Assembly (NCBI RefSeq): GCF_000012825.1
Contig: NC_009614.1
Span: 5,022,001 to 5,086,000 of the forward strand
Source of the DNA: Phocaeicola vulgatus ATCC 8482
GTDB lineage: Bacteria; Bacteroidota; Bacteroidia; Bacteroidales; Bacteroidaceae
Direction: 5' to 3'
DNA: 64,000 nucleotides
Positions 34,780 through 43,147 of this stretch are shown piece after piece. Position 1 is the first letter of the stretch. Every line of letters starts with the position of its first letter. Below the pieces are notes generated by a model that was not told the DNA's origin, ran no database searches, and worked only from the letters and a program-made list of their open reading frames with translations. The position numbers and the translations under genes are program-made.

Positions 34780-37700
34780 TTAGAATGTAACATTTAAACC
34801 CAAAACAACTGTTCTAGGGAGGGGATATCCTCCATTCTGACTGACACCATATTCGGGGGTCGCCATATTTTTGGCTGCTGTAATATATCCCAAATTCTGT
34901 GCTGTTACAGAAACATCCACCTTGCTCAAACCGGATTTATGAATCCAACTCTGAGGCAAGGAATACGACAGGCTTATTTCACGAAAAGCCAAATAATCGC
35001 CACGATAACAATTAATGTCCGATATTCTGTCATAATTACGTTTGCCCAAAAAGTCAGCCCATCCATACACCGGATATTTTCCATTCGGATTACTTTCCGA
35101 CCAGGAATCTTTAACTAAAGAAATGGTATTAAATGTTCCCTGCATATTACCCATAATCCAAGGAGTTTTCCAATCATGTACCCAATAGCCTAAAGCATAA
35201 TCCAAACGGCAGTTCAAAGTTAACCCTTTCCATGAAGTATTAATGTTAAAGCCTCCGGTCCAATGAGGTATCGTATTACCCAATTTCACCCGGTCATAAT
35301 CATCAATCACACCATCCCCATTCACATCCTGCCATTTCACATCACCAGCCTGTATAGGCAGTCCTTTCTCCTTTTCGGCATCCGACAATTTAGCCCAAGC
35401 TTCAGGGCCATAAAGCACTTTGGCATCTGCTCCATTTTCCGTATAAGTGGATCTGTCTATCAGATTGCCTGGAATCTCACTCTCACTCTTATAAATACCA
35501 AGAGATTTAAAGGCGTAAATCACACCATATTCCTGTCCTTCCTGATAACCACCTACCCATTGTCTTTCATAGGTACCATCTGCCAGCTTGCGTCCCGTAT
35601 AAACCTGATAGGCATCCTGCATATTATTCGGCAATCCATTGTACGGTAATGAGATAATCTTATTCTTATTATAAGCGGTATTCATACTAACTGTAAATTT
35701 CCAATCTTTGGTACGCAAAACATTGGCAGTCAATTCCAACTCCATACCTTGGTTTTGTACTTCTCCATTGTTAGAAAGGAAAGAAGAAACTCCGCTATGA
35801 GAAGGCAGGGTGATTTCTGCAAATTTATCCTGTGTATGTCTATTATAATAGGTGAAGTTCAAGATATATTTGTTATTCAGAAAACCAATATCGAAACCTG
35901 TCTCGAATGTGTACGATTTTTCCCATCTCATGGTGGGATTAGGCAAATCGTTTATCATCAAAGGAACTTTGCCATTATAGTTGGGTACTATTTTACCATC
36001 TTTATCTTTCATAATACCATAAGAACCTTGAACCGTATAATAATCAAGTCCTGTCACTACATTACCATTAGCATCCAGTACACCAGACACATTTCCATTG
36101 GCTCCGTAACTAGCACGAATTTTAGCATAAGAAAGTACATTGCTACAAGACTCCATAAAATTCTCTCTACTCAATACCCAACCGGCTGATATACCGGGAA
36201 AGGTTCCCCAACGGTTATCTTTTGGCAGTTTGGAGTATCCGTCGCGACGTAAAACAAGGCTCAGCAAATATTTGGACTTATAATCATAATTCACTCTGCC
36301 AAAGAATGAAAGAATACGCTGTCTGTAATGCCAAGAATCTATTTGCCGCACTCCGGCAGCAGTCGAAGTATAATTCAAATCCTGAAAATCAGATAATGGA
36401 GATCCATAACCAGATGCCGAAAAACCTTTCTTGTATGAGTCATAATATTCTACACCTACCATCGCATCCATAGAATGATCTTGCCGGAATGTAGTCTGAT
36501 AATTCAAGATTCCATTGTAAGTCTGGTCTAAAAGCCGTTCATGTTTGTTGGAAGTACTATGATTAGTATCATACACCGGTCCTGTAGCTACAATATAGTC
36601 CCCTTTGAAGAACTCTCTGCTATCATCAAAATAGAACCAAGTTCCTGTGGTCTTGAATGTCAATCCTTTCATTATATTAAAGGTAAAAGACTGGCTCAGA
36701 TTAAACTTGTCCGTATTATTATCATAATTCAATGCATCCTCATACACTTTCACTGTAGTCCAGCCACGAGCATAAGAAGCCACGGCAGGGCCTGCCAACC
36801 AATCACCGTCCGGACTTTTCACACGGAATGTAGGAGGAACGGACAAGGTAGTACTGAAAAAATTACCTTCACCGGCATATCCTGCACCACCATCGTCCCA
36901 TTTTGCATCGGTAAATGTCAAAGAAGAATTAGAAGTAAGCCAAGGCTTAATTTTATAATCTGCATTGATCGTGAAGTTCAAACGGTGATACCAGTTGTTC
37001 ATCGCATTTCCTTCGCTGCGATTATAGCCTAGGCTTGCATAATAATGTCCTTTATCATTGCCACCGGATACGCTCAAGTTATAATCCTGAGTAATAGCCG
37101 GAGATTTGATATTATAATCTTTCAGTTGATTATCACAATAAATCAATTTTTGTCCCGGATTCACCGGGTCATCCATTGTCTGCCAACCTTGTTTTAACAG
37201 GAAAGCCAGGTCATCTGTATAATTCATAACACCCCATACGGCTGTATTATCCTTATTACCATTAAGTACATTCCCTTTTTCATCAAAATATCTGTTTCCC
37301 GTTCCGTAAGGCTGTGTTCCGGATAAAGTCGCATCACTAGCAAATCCATGCCAAGCACCCGATTTATCCTGCCATATATGCGAAGACCGATAAAATGCCG
37401 AACGCATATAATACAAATAATCATGAGCATTCAAAAATTCATACTGGCTATGAAAAAAATTGAAACCGACTTTCGCACTCAAATTTATTTCCGTATGTCC
37501 TTCCGAACCTCTTTTAGTAGTAACAAGAATTACACCATTGGAAGCACGCGCACCATAAATAGCCGTAGCACCAGCATCTTTCATGACCTCCAAAGACTCG
37601 ATATCCTCCGGATTCACATCACTCAACGACTCGCGTACAGCACCATCGATAATAACCAAAGGTGAACCGCTACCATCCAGATTGGTACCACCACGAAGCA

Positions 37701-38517
37701 CCAAAGTAGGAGTGGAATTCGGATTACCGCTAGTTTGCTGTACCCTTAATCCTGCCACTGCACCAGAGAGTGCTTGCGCCGGATTAGTATGGGCCCCCGT
37801 ACTTAAAGTAGAATTGTCAACTTTAGCAATGGAATTAGTCATCTTAGAACGAAGTTGTGTGCCCCCATAACCTGTTATCACCACTTCATCCAAAGTCTTA
37901 TTGTCTTCCTGCAGCTGAACATTCAGAAACGTTTTTTTCCCTACCAACATTTCTTGAGTCAGATAACCGATATAAGAAAAGACCAAAGACGTTTTTTCAC
38001 TTACCACTAACGTAAACCGGCCGTCTATATCAGTTATGGTACCATTGGTAGTACCTTTCTCTATAATATTAGCCCCAATAATTGCTTCTCCTTTGGCATC
38101 GGTCACTATACCTTTGACAGTCACTTTATCTTGTTGCATAACAATGGGACGCGTTTCTTCTCTAGAAATGGCCTTGCGAATTATTACTTGTCTGTCACGG
38201 ATATGATATTCCAAATCAGTACCGGCAAACATTTGTTTCAGTACCTCCTCTATTGTTTTATTTCGTACATCCACATTGACACGACGAGACAAATCAATAT
38301 CTGTACGATATATAAAAATAAATTGACTATTCTTTTCTACCCAATTAATCACACTCTTCAAAGTCTGGTTCTCCATGGAAACGGTAAAGCTGGTTTGTTC
38401 CGCATAACTCATTTCCGCAAAAGCCTCTTCATAACCTGTAAATGTTAAAATCATGGCTAAACTCATACATTTTGTGAATTTAGGCATGAGTTTTATTCTA
38501 TTCGTGTATTTTTTCAT
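34780..38517 (-). CDS. SusC/RagA-family TonB-dependent transporter with STN domain
   Basis: 1245 aa outer-membrane importer. After the signal peptide (to about residue 35) comes a secretin/TonB short N-terminal (STN) domain at about 42-115, which in such transporters signals to an anti-sigma factor. A carboxypeptidase-regulatory-like domain follows (VKGIVTDAKGEAIIGANI), then the TonB-box-like LDEVVITGYGG, the plug (NPAQALSGAVAGLRVQQTSG, PLVIIDGAVRESLSDVNPED, ATAIYGARASNGVILVTTKRG) and the barrel, ending VLGLNVTF with a terminal Phe. The STN domain and the upstream FecR and ECF sigma genes form a complete trans-envelope circuit, the type common in host-glycan PULs. The start codon overlaps the -7 box of a plus-strand antisense promoter. 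Confidence 0.93.
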   Translation of the reverse strand: MKKYTNRIKLMPKFTKCMSLAMILTFTGYEEAFAEMSYAEQTSFTVSMENQTLKSVINWVEKNSQFIFIYRTDIDLSRRVNVDVRNKTIEEVLKQMFAGTDLEYHIRDRQVIIRKAISREETRPIVMQQDKVTVKGIVTDAKGEAIIGANIIEKGTTNGTITDIDGRFTLVVSEKTSLVFSYIGYLTQEMLVGKKTFLNVQLQEDNKTLDEVVITGYGGTQLRSKMTNSIAKVDNSTLSTGAHTNPAQALSGAVAGLRVQQTSGNPNSTPTLVLRGGTNLDGSGSPLVIIDGAVRESLSDVNPEDIESLEVMKDAGATAIYGARASNGVILVTTKRGSEGHTEINLSAKVGFNFFHSQYEFLNAHDYLYYMRSAFYRSSHIWQDKSGAWHGFASDATLSGTQPYGTGNRYFDEKGNVLNGNKDNTAVWGVMNYTDDLAFLLKQGWQTMDDPVNPGQKLIYCDNQLKDYNIKSPAITQDYNLSVSGGNDKGHYYASLGYNRSEGNAMNNWYHRLNFTINADYKIKPWLTSNSSLTFTDAKWDDGGAGYAGEGNFFSTTLSVPPTFRVKSPDGDWLAGPAVASYARGWTTVKVYEDALNYDNNTDKFNLSQSFTFNIMKGLTFKTTGTWFYFDDSREFFKGDYIVATGPVYDTNHSTSNKHERLLDQTYNGILNYQTTFRQDHSMDAMVGVEYYDSYKKGFSASGYGSPLSDFQDLNYTSTAAGVRQIDSWHYRQRILSFFGRVNYDYKSKYLLSLVLRRDGYSKLPKDNRWGTFPGISAGWVLSRENFMESCSNVLSYAKIRASYGANGNVSGVLDANGNVVTGLDYYTVQGSYGIMKDKDGKIVPNYNGKVPLMINDLPNPTMRWEKSYTFETGFDIGFLNNKYILNFTYYNRHTQDKFAEITLPSHSGVSSFLSNNGEVQNQGMELELTANVLRTKDWKFTVSMNTAYNKNKIISLPYNGLPNNMQDAYQVYTGRKLADGTYERQWVGGYQEGQEYGVIYAFKSLGIYKSESEIPGNLIDRSTYTENGADAKVLYGPEAWAKLSDAEKEKGLPIQAGDVKWQDVNGDGVIDDYDRVKLGNTIPHWTGGFNINTSWKGLTLNCRLDYALGYWVHDWKTPWIMGNMQGTFNTISLVKDSWSESNPNGKYPVYGWADFLGKRNYDRISDINCYRGDYLAFREISLSYSLPQSWIHKSGLSKVDVSVTAQNLGYITAAKNMATPEYGVSQNGGYPLPRTVVLGLNVTF

Positions 38518-38524
38518 ATATTTG
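38492..38524 (+). promoter_or_regulatory. Antisense promoter at the susC start
   Basis: TTTA (38492-38495), 21 nt, TATATTTG (38517-38524) on the plus strand, opposite to susC. The -7 element is exact and its first base coincides with the susC start codon. Predicted start near 38531, leading into the terminator at 38575-38614. Confidence 0.5.
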
Positions 38525-38530
38525 ATTGTT

Positions 38531-38614
38531 TTTTCTATTTATTTCAAGGTAAATAATTAAACAACGATTCAGTGACCAGATAGTACGGCAAATACTGTCT
38601 GGTTTTCTTTTTTT
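38531..38614 (+). ncRNA. Candidate antisense sRNA opposite the susC leader
   Basis: Between the anti-sigma and susC genes (both minus strand) the plus strand has a promoter (38492-38524) and, about 45 nt on, a textbook terminator. CCAGATAGTA (38576-38585) pairs with TACTGTCTGG (38593-38602) with one G-U pair, extended by A-T, followed by a T-rich tract (38603-38614). On the minus strand the hairpin has no U tract, so it is not a terminator for the PUL genes. The RNA of about 80 nt would be complementary to the susC mRNA 5' leader. Antisense RNAs in PULs with ECF sigma/anti-sigma pairs have been described in B. fragilis (DonS type) as repressors. The gene here is inferred. Confidence 0.55.
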
Positions 38615-38664
38615 ACATCCTTCTTTTATTCCATAGGCTAAAGTATTTTAAGGTTCAACAATTC

Positions 38665-39747
38665 TCATTTAAGGCTCACATAGATTTCATCTTTATCATT
38701 TATTGTATAATGCAATGATAATGAAAGACATAAGTTATCCATAACATTGGTAATATCTGTTTGAAGATCCAGTTTTCCTGACAATGACAAGGTCGTAATC
38801 TCTGCATCATACCGTATTTTACACCCATAATACCGCTCAAGCTTCTTTAAAACATCTCCTACGGGTCTTTGATGAAGCAGCAATAAATTATCCTTCCAAC
38901 TGATGTATTCGGACACATCAACCTTACGTACCTGCGTTTTATTGCCTTTAATATCCACCAATTGATTAGGTGCTAATCTTACTTTGCTCTTATTCTCAGT
39001 AGTTACTTCCACGCTTCCACGTACTAAAACAACAGATGCAGCCTCATCCTCCCTATAGGCACAGACATTAAACGAAGTACCCAGCACGCGTATATCAAAC
39101 TCTCTTGTTTTGACAACAAATGGGCAATCCTTCCTTTTGGCTACATCCAGATAAACCTCCCCCTCTACCAAGATTTCACGTTTCCGTTCTTCAAAAATAT
39201 CCGGATATATCACTTTACTACCTGAATTTATATAAATTCTAGTACCATCAGAAAAAGTAATATCAGCTCTTTTCCCATTAGGAACCATTATTTGATGCAT
39301 TTCATTCTTTACAGATGAAGCCTGGGATATTTTAGTATTTAATGCATACTGCTGAATATTCGAACTTCCTAAAGTATCATATTTTAAAGAAGCATCATTT
39401 TTCAGATTCATAGCTTGGTTATCTGTTATCAGAATCACCTCATCACCGCAAATGGAAGTCGTGTCATTCAGCAATGCTATATCAAGCTCCGTACCCTCAT
39501 CAACATTGGTACTCCACCAGTTCATAACTAAAGCCAAAGCAATCGCTGCCGCTATCGACAAAGACCACCTATAAATATGACGTCTGTGGGGAACCTTTTT
39601 TTCCCTTCCTACTCGTTTCATCACGTCCTGAAAAGATTTGTCTACATCAACAGATTCCAGTTCATCTGCTTCCCGAATCTTCTCAGTCAGGCATTGAACT
39701 GTTTTACGAAATTCATCTGAATTATATATTGTTTTTTTATTTTTCAT
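38665..39747 (-). CDS. FecR-family anti-sigma factor
   Basis: 360 aa. A cytoplasmic N-terminal part of about 60 residues (sigma-binding), one membrane span at 61-78 (WSLSIAAAIALALVMNWW), a periplasmic FecR domain (IMVPNGKRADITFSDGTRIYINSGS, VEVTTENKSKVRLAPNQLVDI) and a C-terminal DUF4974 domain (RPVGDVLKKLERYYGCKIRYD) that contacts the STN domain of SusC. It holds the sigma factor at 39960 until the transporter is loaded. It lies between the sigma and susC genes in the expected order. Confidence 0.9.
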   Translation of the reverse strand: MKNKKTIYNSDEFRKTVQCLTEKIREADELESVDVDKSFQDVMKRVGREKKVPHRRHIYRWSLSIAAAIALALVMNWWSTNVDEGTELDIALLNDTTSICGDEVILITDNQAMNLKNDASLKYDTLGSSNIQQYALNTKISQASSVKNEMHQIMVPNGKRADITFSDGTRIYINSGSKVIYPDIFEERKREILVEGEVYLDVAKRKDCPFVVKTREFDIRVLGTSFNVCAYREDEAASVVLVRGSVEVTTENKSKVRLAPNQLVDIKGNKTQVRKVDVSEYISWKDNLLLLHQRPVGDVLKKLERYYGCKIRYDAEITTLSLSGKLDLQTDITNVMDNLCLSLSLHYTINDKDEIYVSLK

Positions 39748-39800
39748 CGAAAAACCTTTTTATTAAGAAAACGGTGCCCGATAAAAAAGGTACTCATAAA

Positions 39801-39826
39801 AAAGAAAAGAAATCACACTTTTCTTT
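39801..39826 (-). terminator. Weak hairpin between sigma and anti-sigma genes
   Basis: AAAGAAAAG (39801-39809) pairs with CTTTTCTTT (39818-39826). Reading on the minus strand it is followed by a run of T (TTTTTTAT). The AU-rich stem is weak; it may cause partial termination in the 212 bp sigma to anti-sigma gap. Nothing else is seen in that gap. Confidence 0.3.
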
Positions 39827-39959
39827 GCATGAGCCTTCGCAAAACCAATAGACAAACCTTATATGACAAATAAAAGAACTTATTCATCACACAAATATCA
39901 CTTCATTCCATGAAAACATGCCCAAATGATAAAACAACAATGATTAACTACTCGCTAAA

Positions 39960-40595
39960 TCAAGAGAAGTGAAAAGCCCAAACACTACGCACAGGCACAT
40001 GAACACAATGCACCAAGATACTGAAAATCCATATGGTTGAAACAGAGAAAAAGAATTCACGCAAACGTGCCAATGTACGCGACAAAAGATTCTTGCTTGA
40101 TTGAGGATTCATACCTAAGATAGCGGATATTTCCTGATGGCTCAATTCTTTTACATAATATAAATACAGAATTTCACGCTGACGACCGGAAAGACGTGAA
40201 ATTGCCTTAGCCAGCCTTCTTTCATTCTTCACATCCACATCATCTTTCTTAAATAAAGAATTTATTATTTCTTCGCCCATCGGAAAAAACTCATGGCATT
40301 CTTCAATCACTTCCATAGGACGTAAAGACTGAAACGCATCCAGCAGTTTATTTCTAAAAGAACAAAGCAAATACGCTTTTACATTATCAGTATAATGCAA
40401 ATTCCTACAATTTAAAATCAACTTGACGAACAGATTCTGTATGGTATCGGCAACCAGCTCTCTGTCACCTACCATACGAATTCCATAGGAATACAATAAC
40501 GAATAATAGCGTCGATAAACTTCTTCAAATGCCGCCGTTTCTCCTTTAATAAAAGATTCCCAAAGTTTAGTTTCACCATGTGTTCTATCAACCAT
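39960..40595 (-). CDS. ECF sigma factor of the PUL
   Basis: 211 aa sigma-70 family. Region 2 is seen in AAFEEVYRRYYSLLYSYGIRMVGDRELVADTIQNLFVKLI, region 4 in LSGRQREILYLYYVKELSHQEISAILGMNPQSSKNLLSRTLARLREF with the HTH. Full regions 2 and 4, with no region 3, define the ECF group. The C-terminus has a hydrophobic extension (FFSVSTIWIFSILVHCV) of about 25 residues that is not part of the sigma fold and is odd. Activated through SusC-STN and the FecR protein. Drives the susCD operon. Confidence 0.88.
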   Translation of the reverse strand: MVDRTHGETKLWESFIKGETAAFEEVYRRYYSLLYSYGIRMVGDRELVADTIQNLFVKLILNCRNLHYTDNVKAYLLCSFRNKLLDAFQSLRPMEVIEECHEFFPMGEEIINSLFKKDDVDVKNERRLAKAISRLSGRQREILYLYYVKELSHQEISAILGMNPQSSKNLLSRTLARLREFFFSVSTIWIFSILVHCVHVPVRSVWAFHFS

Positions 40596-40657
40596 AATAC
40601 TAGCTCCTTAAAAACTTATTGAGCTTGCTCAGAGTTAAACTTAACAAGAAGGCAATA

Positions 40658-40691
40658 TAAGAGATGAACCATGTAATGAATTCATCTCTTA
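40658..40691 (-). terminator. Terminator of the ROK repressor gene
   Basis: TAAGAGATGAA (40658-40668) and TTCATCTCTTA (40681-40691) form an 11 bp stem around 12 nt, 19 bp behind the ROK stop codon, before the sigma factor gene. Confidence 0.6.
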
Positions 40692-40709
40692 CTTTATAAT
40701 ACCTACATA

Positions 40710-41915
40710 TTATTCAAACAGTTTACTGCGCGACAACATACAAGCACCGATGATCCCGGCTCTTTCTTTCAATTTAGATTCTACAATAACAGAATCACGG
40801 TTCATCAAGTTCAGTGTATATTTTCGAATAGCTGTAGTGATGGGTTGTGTCAAATAATCACCTGTACGTGACAATGCACCACCAATAATGACTAGCTCCG
40901 GATTAAATATATTAATAAGTCCCGCTACATGGCGACCTAATTTCACTCCGATTTCTTCCACCAGTTCAATACACAGCAAATCTTCCTTATTTACCGCATC
41001 AATGATATCATCCAAGGTCAAATCTTCCAAATTTTTCTTGGTATTGGAGATAATAGAGTTTTCACCATTATTAATATGTTCCAACAGAATACGATGCAAA
41101 GCAGCCCCCGAAACTTCCGTTTCTATGCATCCTTTTTTCCCACAATGGCAGATAATCTCATTCTCATATCCAAAATTATGCCCGAATTCGCCAGAGAAAC
41201 CAGATTTTCCTTTATAAATCTTTCCATCAATGATAATTCCCATACCCAATCCCCAACTGACATTGATAAAGATGATATTCTTCTCACCTTTCACAACACC
41301 TTGCATATACTCACCGTAAATCATAGCACGAGTGTCGTTATCAATAGAAACACGATAACCACCCACCTTTTCTGATATGACATCCGTCAACGGGCGCTCA
41401 TCAAAATTGAATATACTGTAACTATATCCCAAATCCGGATTCACACGCCCGGAAAGATTTACATTAATATTTAATATCTTATCTTTCTCAACACTGACTT
41501 TTTGAAGAAAATGTTTAATCAACTTACACAATTCGTCTAAACTCTCAGGGGTATTCTTCGCTTTAAAAGGAACATTCATTTTTAGCTGAACTACATCTCC
41601 TTTAAAATTTATCAACCCTAAGTTAATGGAAAACTGACGCACTTCAACACCTACAAAATATCCGGAATCTGCATTCAAACCATACAAACTGGGATGTCTT
41701 CCCCCACTGGTTTCCAGCTTTCCATAGTCGTTAATGTAACCTTCCTCACACATTTCATCAATGAATTTTGTAACTGTAGGCACACTTAAATCCATCTCTC
41801 TTGCTAAATCAGTAATCGTAGAGCTTCCATTATAAATATAATGGGTAATGATTTTCTTCTTCATCACAGCCATCTTTGAGCCCTTTTCAATTTCTTTCAA
41901 CAAATTCTCACCCAT
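40710..41915 (-). CDS. ROK-family transcriptional repressor (NagC-like)
   Basis: 401 aa from ATG 41915. The frame extends to a TTG at 41942, but that codon lies inside the -7 box, so it cannot be in the mRNA. An N-terminal winged helix (about 20-85: KKIITHYIYNGSSTITDLAREMDLSVPTVTKFIDEM) is followed by a ROK sugar-binding domain with VSIDNDTRAMIYGEYM, SGFSGEFGHN and the zinc site CHCGKKGCIE. It is divergent from the sialic acid operon at 42221, so it most likely represses that operon and is relieved by a pathway amino sugar. Note the separate kinase expected for GlcNAc (RokA in B. fragilis) belongs to the same family but lacks the HTH. Confidence 0.88.
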   Translation of the reverse strand: MGENLLKEIEKGSKMAVMKKKIITHYIYNGSSTITDLAREMDLSVPTVTKFIDEMCEEGYINDYGKLETSGGRHPSLYGLNADSGYFVGVEVRQFSINLGLINFKGDVVQLKMNVPFKAKNTPESLDELCKLIKHFLQKVSVEKDKILNINVNLSGRVNPDLGYSYSIFNFDERPLTDVISEKVGGYRVSIDNDTRAMIYGEYMQGVVKGEKNIIFINVSWGLGMGIIIDGKIYKGKSGFSGEFGHNFGYENEIICHCGKKGCIETEVSGAALHRILLEHINNGENSIISNTKKNLEDLTLDDIIDAVNKEDLLCIELVEEIGVKLGRHVAGLINIFNPELVIIGGALSRTGDYLTQPITTAIRKYTLNLMNRDSVIVESKLKERAGIIGACMLSRSKLFE

Positions 41916-41939
41916 AATAAAATATTCCGTTAATGTCCA

Positions 41940-41969
41940 CAAATATAGTTATTTTTTTATGAAATCAAA
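41940..41969 (-). promoter_or_regulatory. Promoter of the ROK repressor gene
   Basis: On the minus strand TTTG (41966-41969), 18 nt, TATATTTG (41940-41947). Expected start near 41934, leaving about 18 nt before ATG 41915. Confidence 0.6.
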
Positions 41970-42092
41970 TCACATTTAAAGAGAATTTTCAAAAATTATT
42001 TTAGAAGATGTAAGCTAATTATCATTTTTTGTAACAATTCCATTTTCCATATACATTTAAAGAACGTTTCTAAGTCGCTTATTTATCTTTCT

Positions 42093-42121
42093 ATTTATTA
42101 AAAGAGTGATTATTAATAAAT
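42093..42121. promoter_or_regulatory. Inverted repeat, candidate operator of the nan operon
   Basis: ATTTATTAA (42093-42101) and TTAATAAAT (42113-42121) are perfect 9 bp arms with centres 20 bp apart, two helical turns. It lies just upstream of the nan promoter (-33 at 42136) and between divergent ROK and nan genes. AT-rich palindromes are typical for NagC-type ROK repressors. The remaining divergent region shows no gene. Confidence 0.4.
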
Positions 42122-42135
42122 AAATTTAGTTTTTA

Positions 42136-42167
42136 CTTGTTGTTTTCATAAATCATTTATATATTTG
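42136..42167 (+). promoter_or_regulatory. Promoter of the sialic acid operon
   Basis: CTTG (42136-42139), 20 nt, TATATTTG (42160-42167). The -7 element is exact. Expected start near 42174, about 47 nt before the lyase ATG. Confidence 0.6.
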
Positions 42168-42220
42168 CACGCAACATGATTAAGTAATATAAAATATTCA
42201 TTTCAAATAAATTAAAGGCT

Positions 42221-43135
42221 ATGGAAAAGATTCACGGATTAATTGACGCACCTTTTACTCCCTTTTATGAGAACGGAGAAGTAAATTATGAACCTATTGA
42301 AGCCTATTGCCAACTATTGGTTAGAAACGGACTTCAAGGCGTATTTATCAATGGTTCTTCCGGAGAAGGCTATATGCTGACAGAAGACGAACGCATGAAA
42401 CTGGCTGAACGCTGGATGGAAGTAGCACCCGAAGGATTCAAAGTCATTGTCCATGTAGGAAGCACTTGTGTAAAATCAAGCAAACGTCTAGCAGAACACG
42501 CTCAGAAAATCGGAGCATGGGGTATCGGAGCAATGGCACCTCCTTTCCCCAAAGTAGGACGCATTGAAGAATTGGTGAAATACTGCGAAGAAATAGCATG
42601 CGGCGCTCCTGCACTTCCTTTCTATTTTTATCATATCCCAGCTTTCAACGGAGCATTCCTCTCAATGGTAGCATTCTTGGAAGCCGTAGACGGTCGCATT
42701 CCTAATTTCGCCGGTATCAAATATACTTTCGAAAGCCTGTATGAATACAACCAATGCCGTTTATATAAAAATGGCAAATTTGACATGTTGCACGGCCAGG
42801 ATGAAACGATCCTTCCTTGTCTGGCTATGGGCGGTGCACAGGGCGGTATCGGTGGAACAACCAACTATAACGGCAAAGAACTCACAGGTATTATCGAAGC
42901 ATGGAAAGCCGGTGATCTGGAACTGGCACGCGAACGCCAGAATTTCGCACAGGAAGTTATCAATGTCATCTGTCACTATCGTGGAAACATCGTTGGCGGT
43001 AAACGCATCATGAAACTGATCGGGCTGGATTTAGGAAAGAACCGGACTCCGTTCCAGAACATGACAGATGAGGAAGAAGCTGCCATGAAAGCCGAACTGG
43101 AAGCAATCAATTTCTTCGAAAGATGTAACAAATAA
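42221..43135 (+). CDS. nanL: N-acetylneuraminate lyase (DHDPS/NAL family)
   Basis: 304 aa TIM-barrel aldolase. Splits Neu5Ac to ManNAc and pyruvate. The pyruvate-carboxylate motif NGSSGEGYMLTEDER (GxxGE) is at about 45-60, the Tyr is in YFYHIPAFNG, and the Schiff-base Lys in FAGIKYTFES. The GSSGEGY and YHIP forms distinguish sialic acid lyases from DapA. It is first of an operon with an epimerase, transporter and two NagB-type genes, the same set as nanLET of B. fragilis (Brigham et al., 2009). The ROK repressor is divergent. Confidence 0.9.
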   Translation: MEKIHGLIDAPFTPFYENGEVNYEPIEAYCQLLVRNGLQGVFINGSSGEGYMLTEDERMKLAERWMEVAPEGFKVIVHVGSTCVKSSKRLAEHAQKIGAWGIGAMAPPFPKVGRIEELVKYCEEIACGAPALPFYFYHIPAFNGAFLSMVAFLEAVDGRIPNFAGIKYTFESLYEYNQCRLYKNGKFDMLHGQDETILPCLAMGGAQGGIGGTTNYNGKELTGIIEAWKAGDLELARERQNFAQEVINVICHYRGNIVGGKRIMKLIGLDLGKNRTPFQNMTDEEEAAMKAELEAINFFERCNK

Positions 43136-43147
43136 ACCTGAACCACG

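Noticed and set aside
41916..41942. Longer ROK repressor start at TTG 41942
   Set aside because: The TTG is part of the -7 promoter element, so it is not in the transcript; ATG 41915 is used.
41943..42092. Possible gene in the ROK/nan divergent gap
   Set aside because: No open frame with coding character; only promoters and the inverted repeat are visible.
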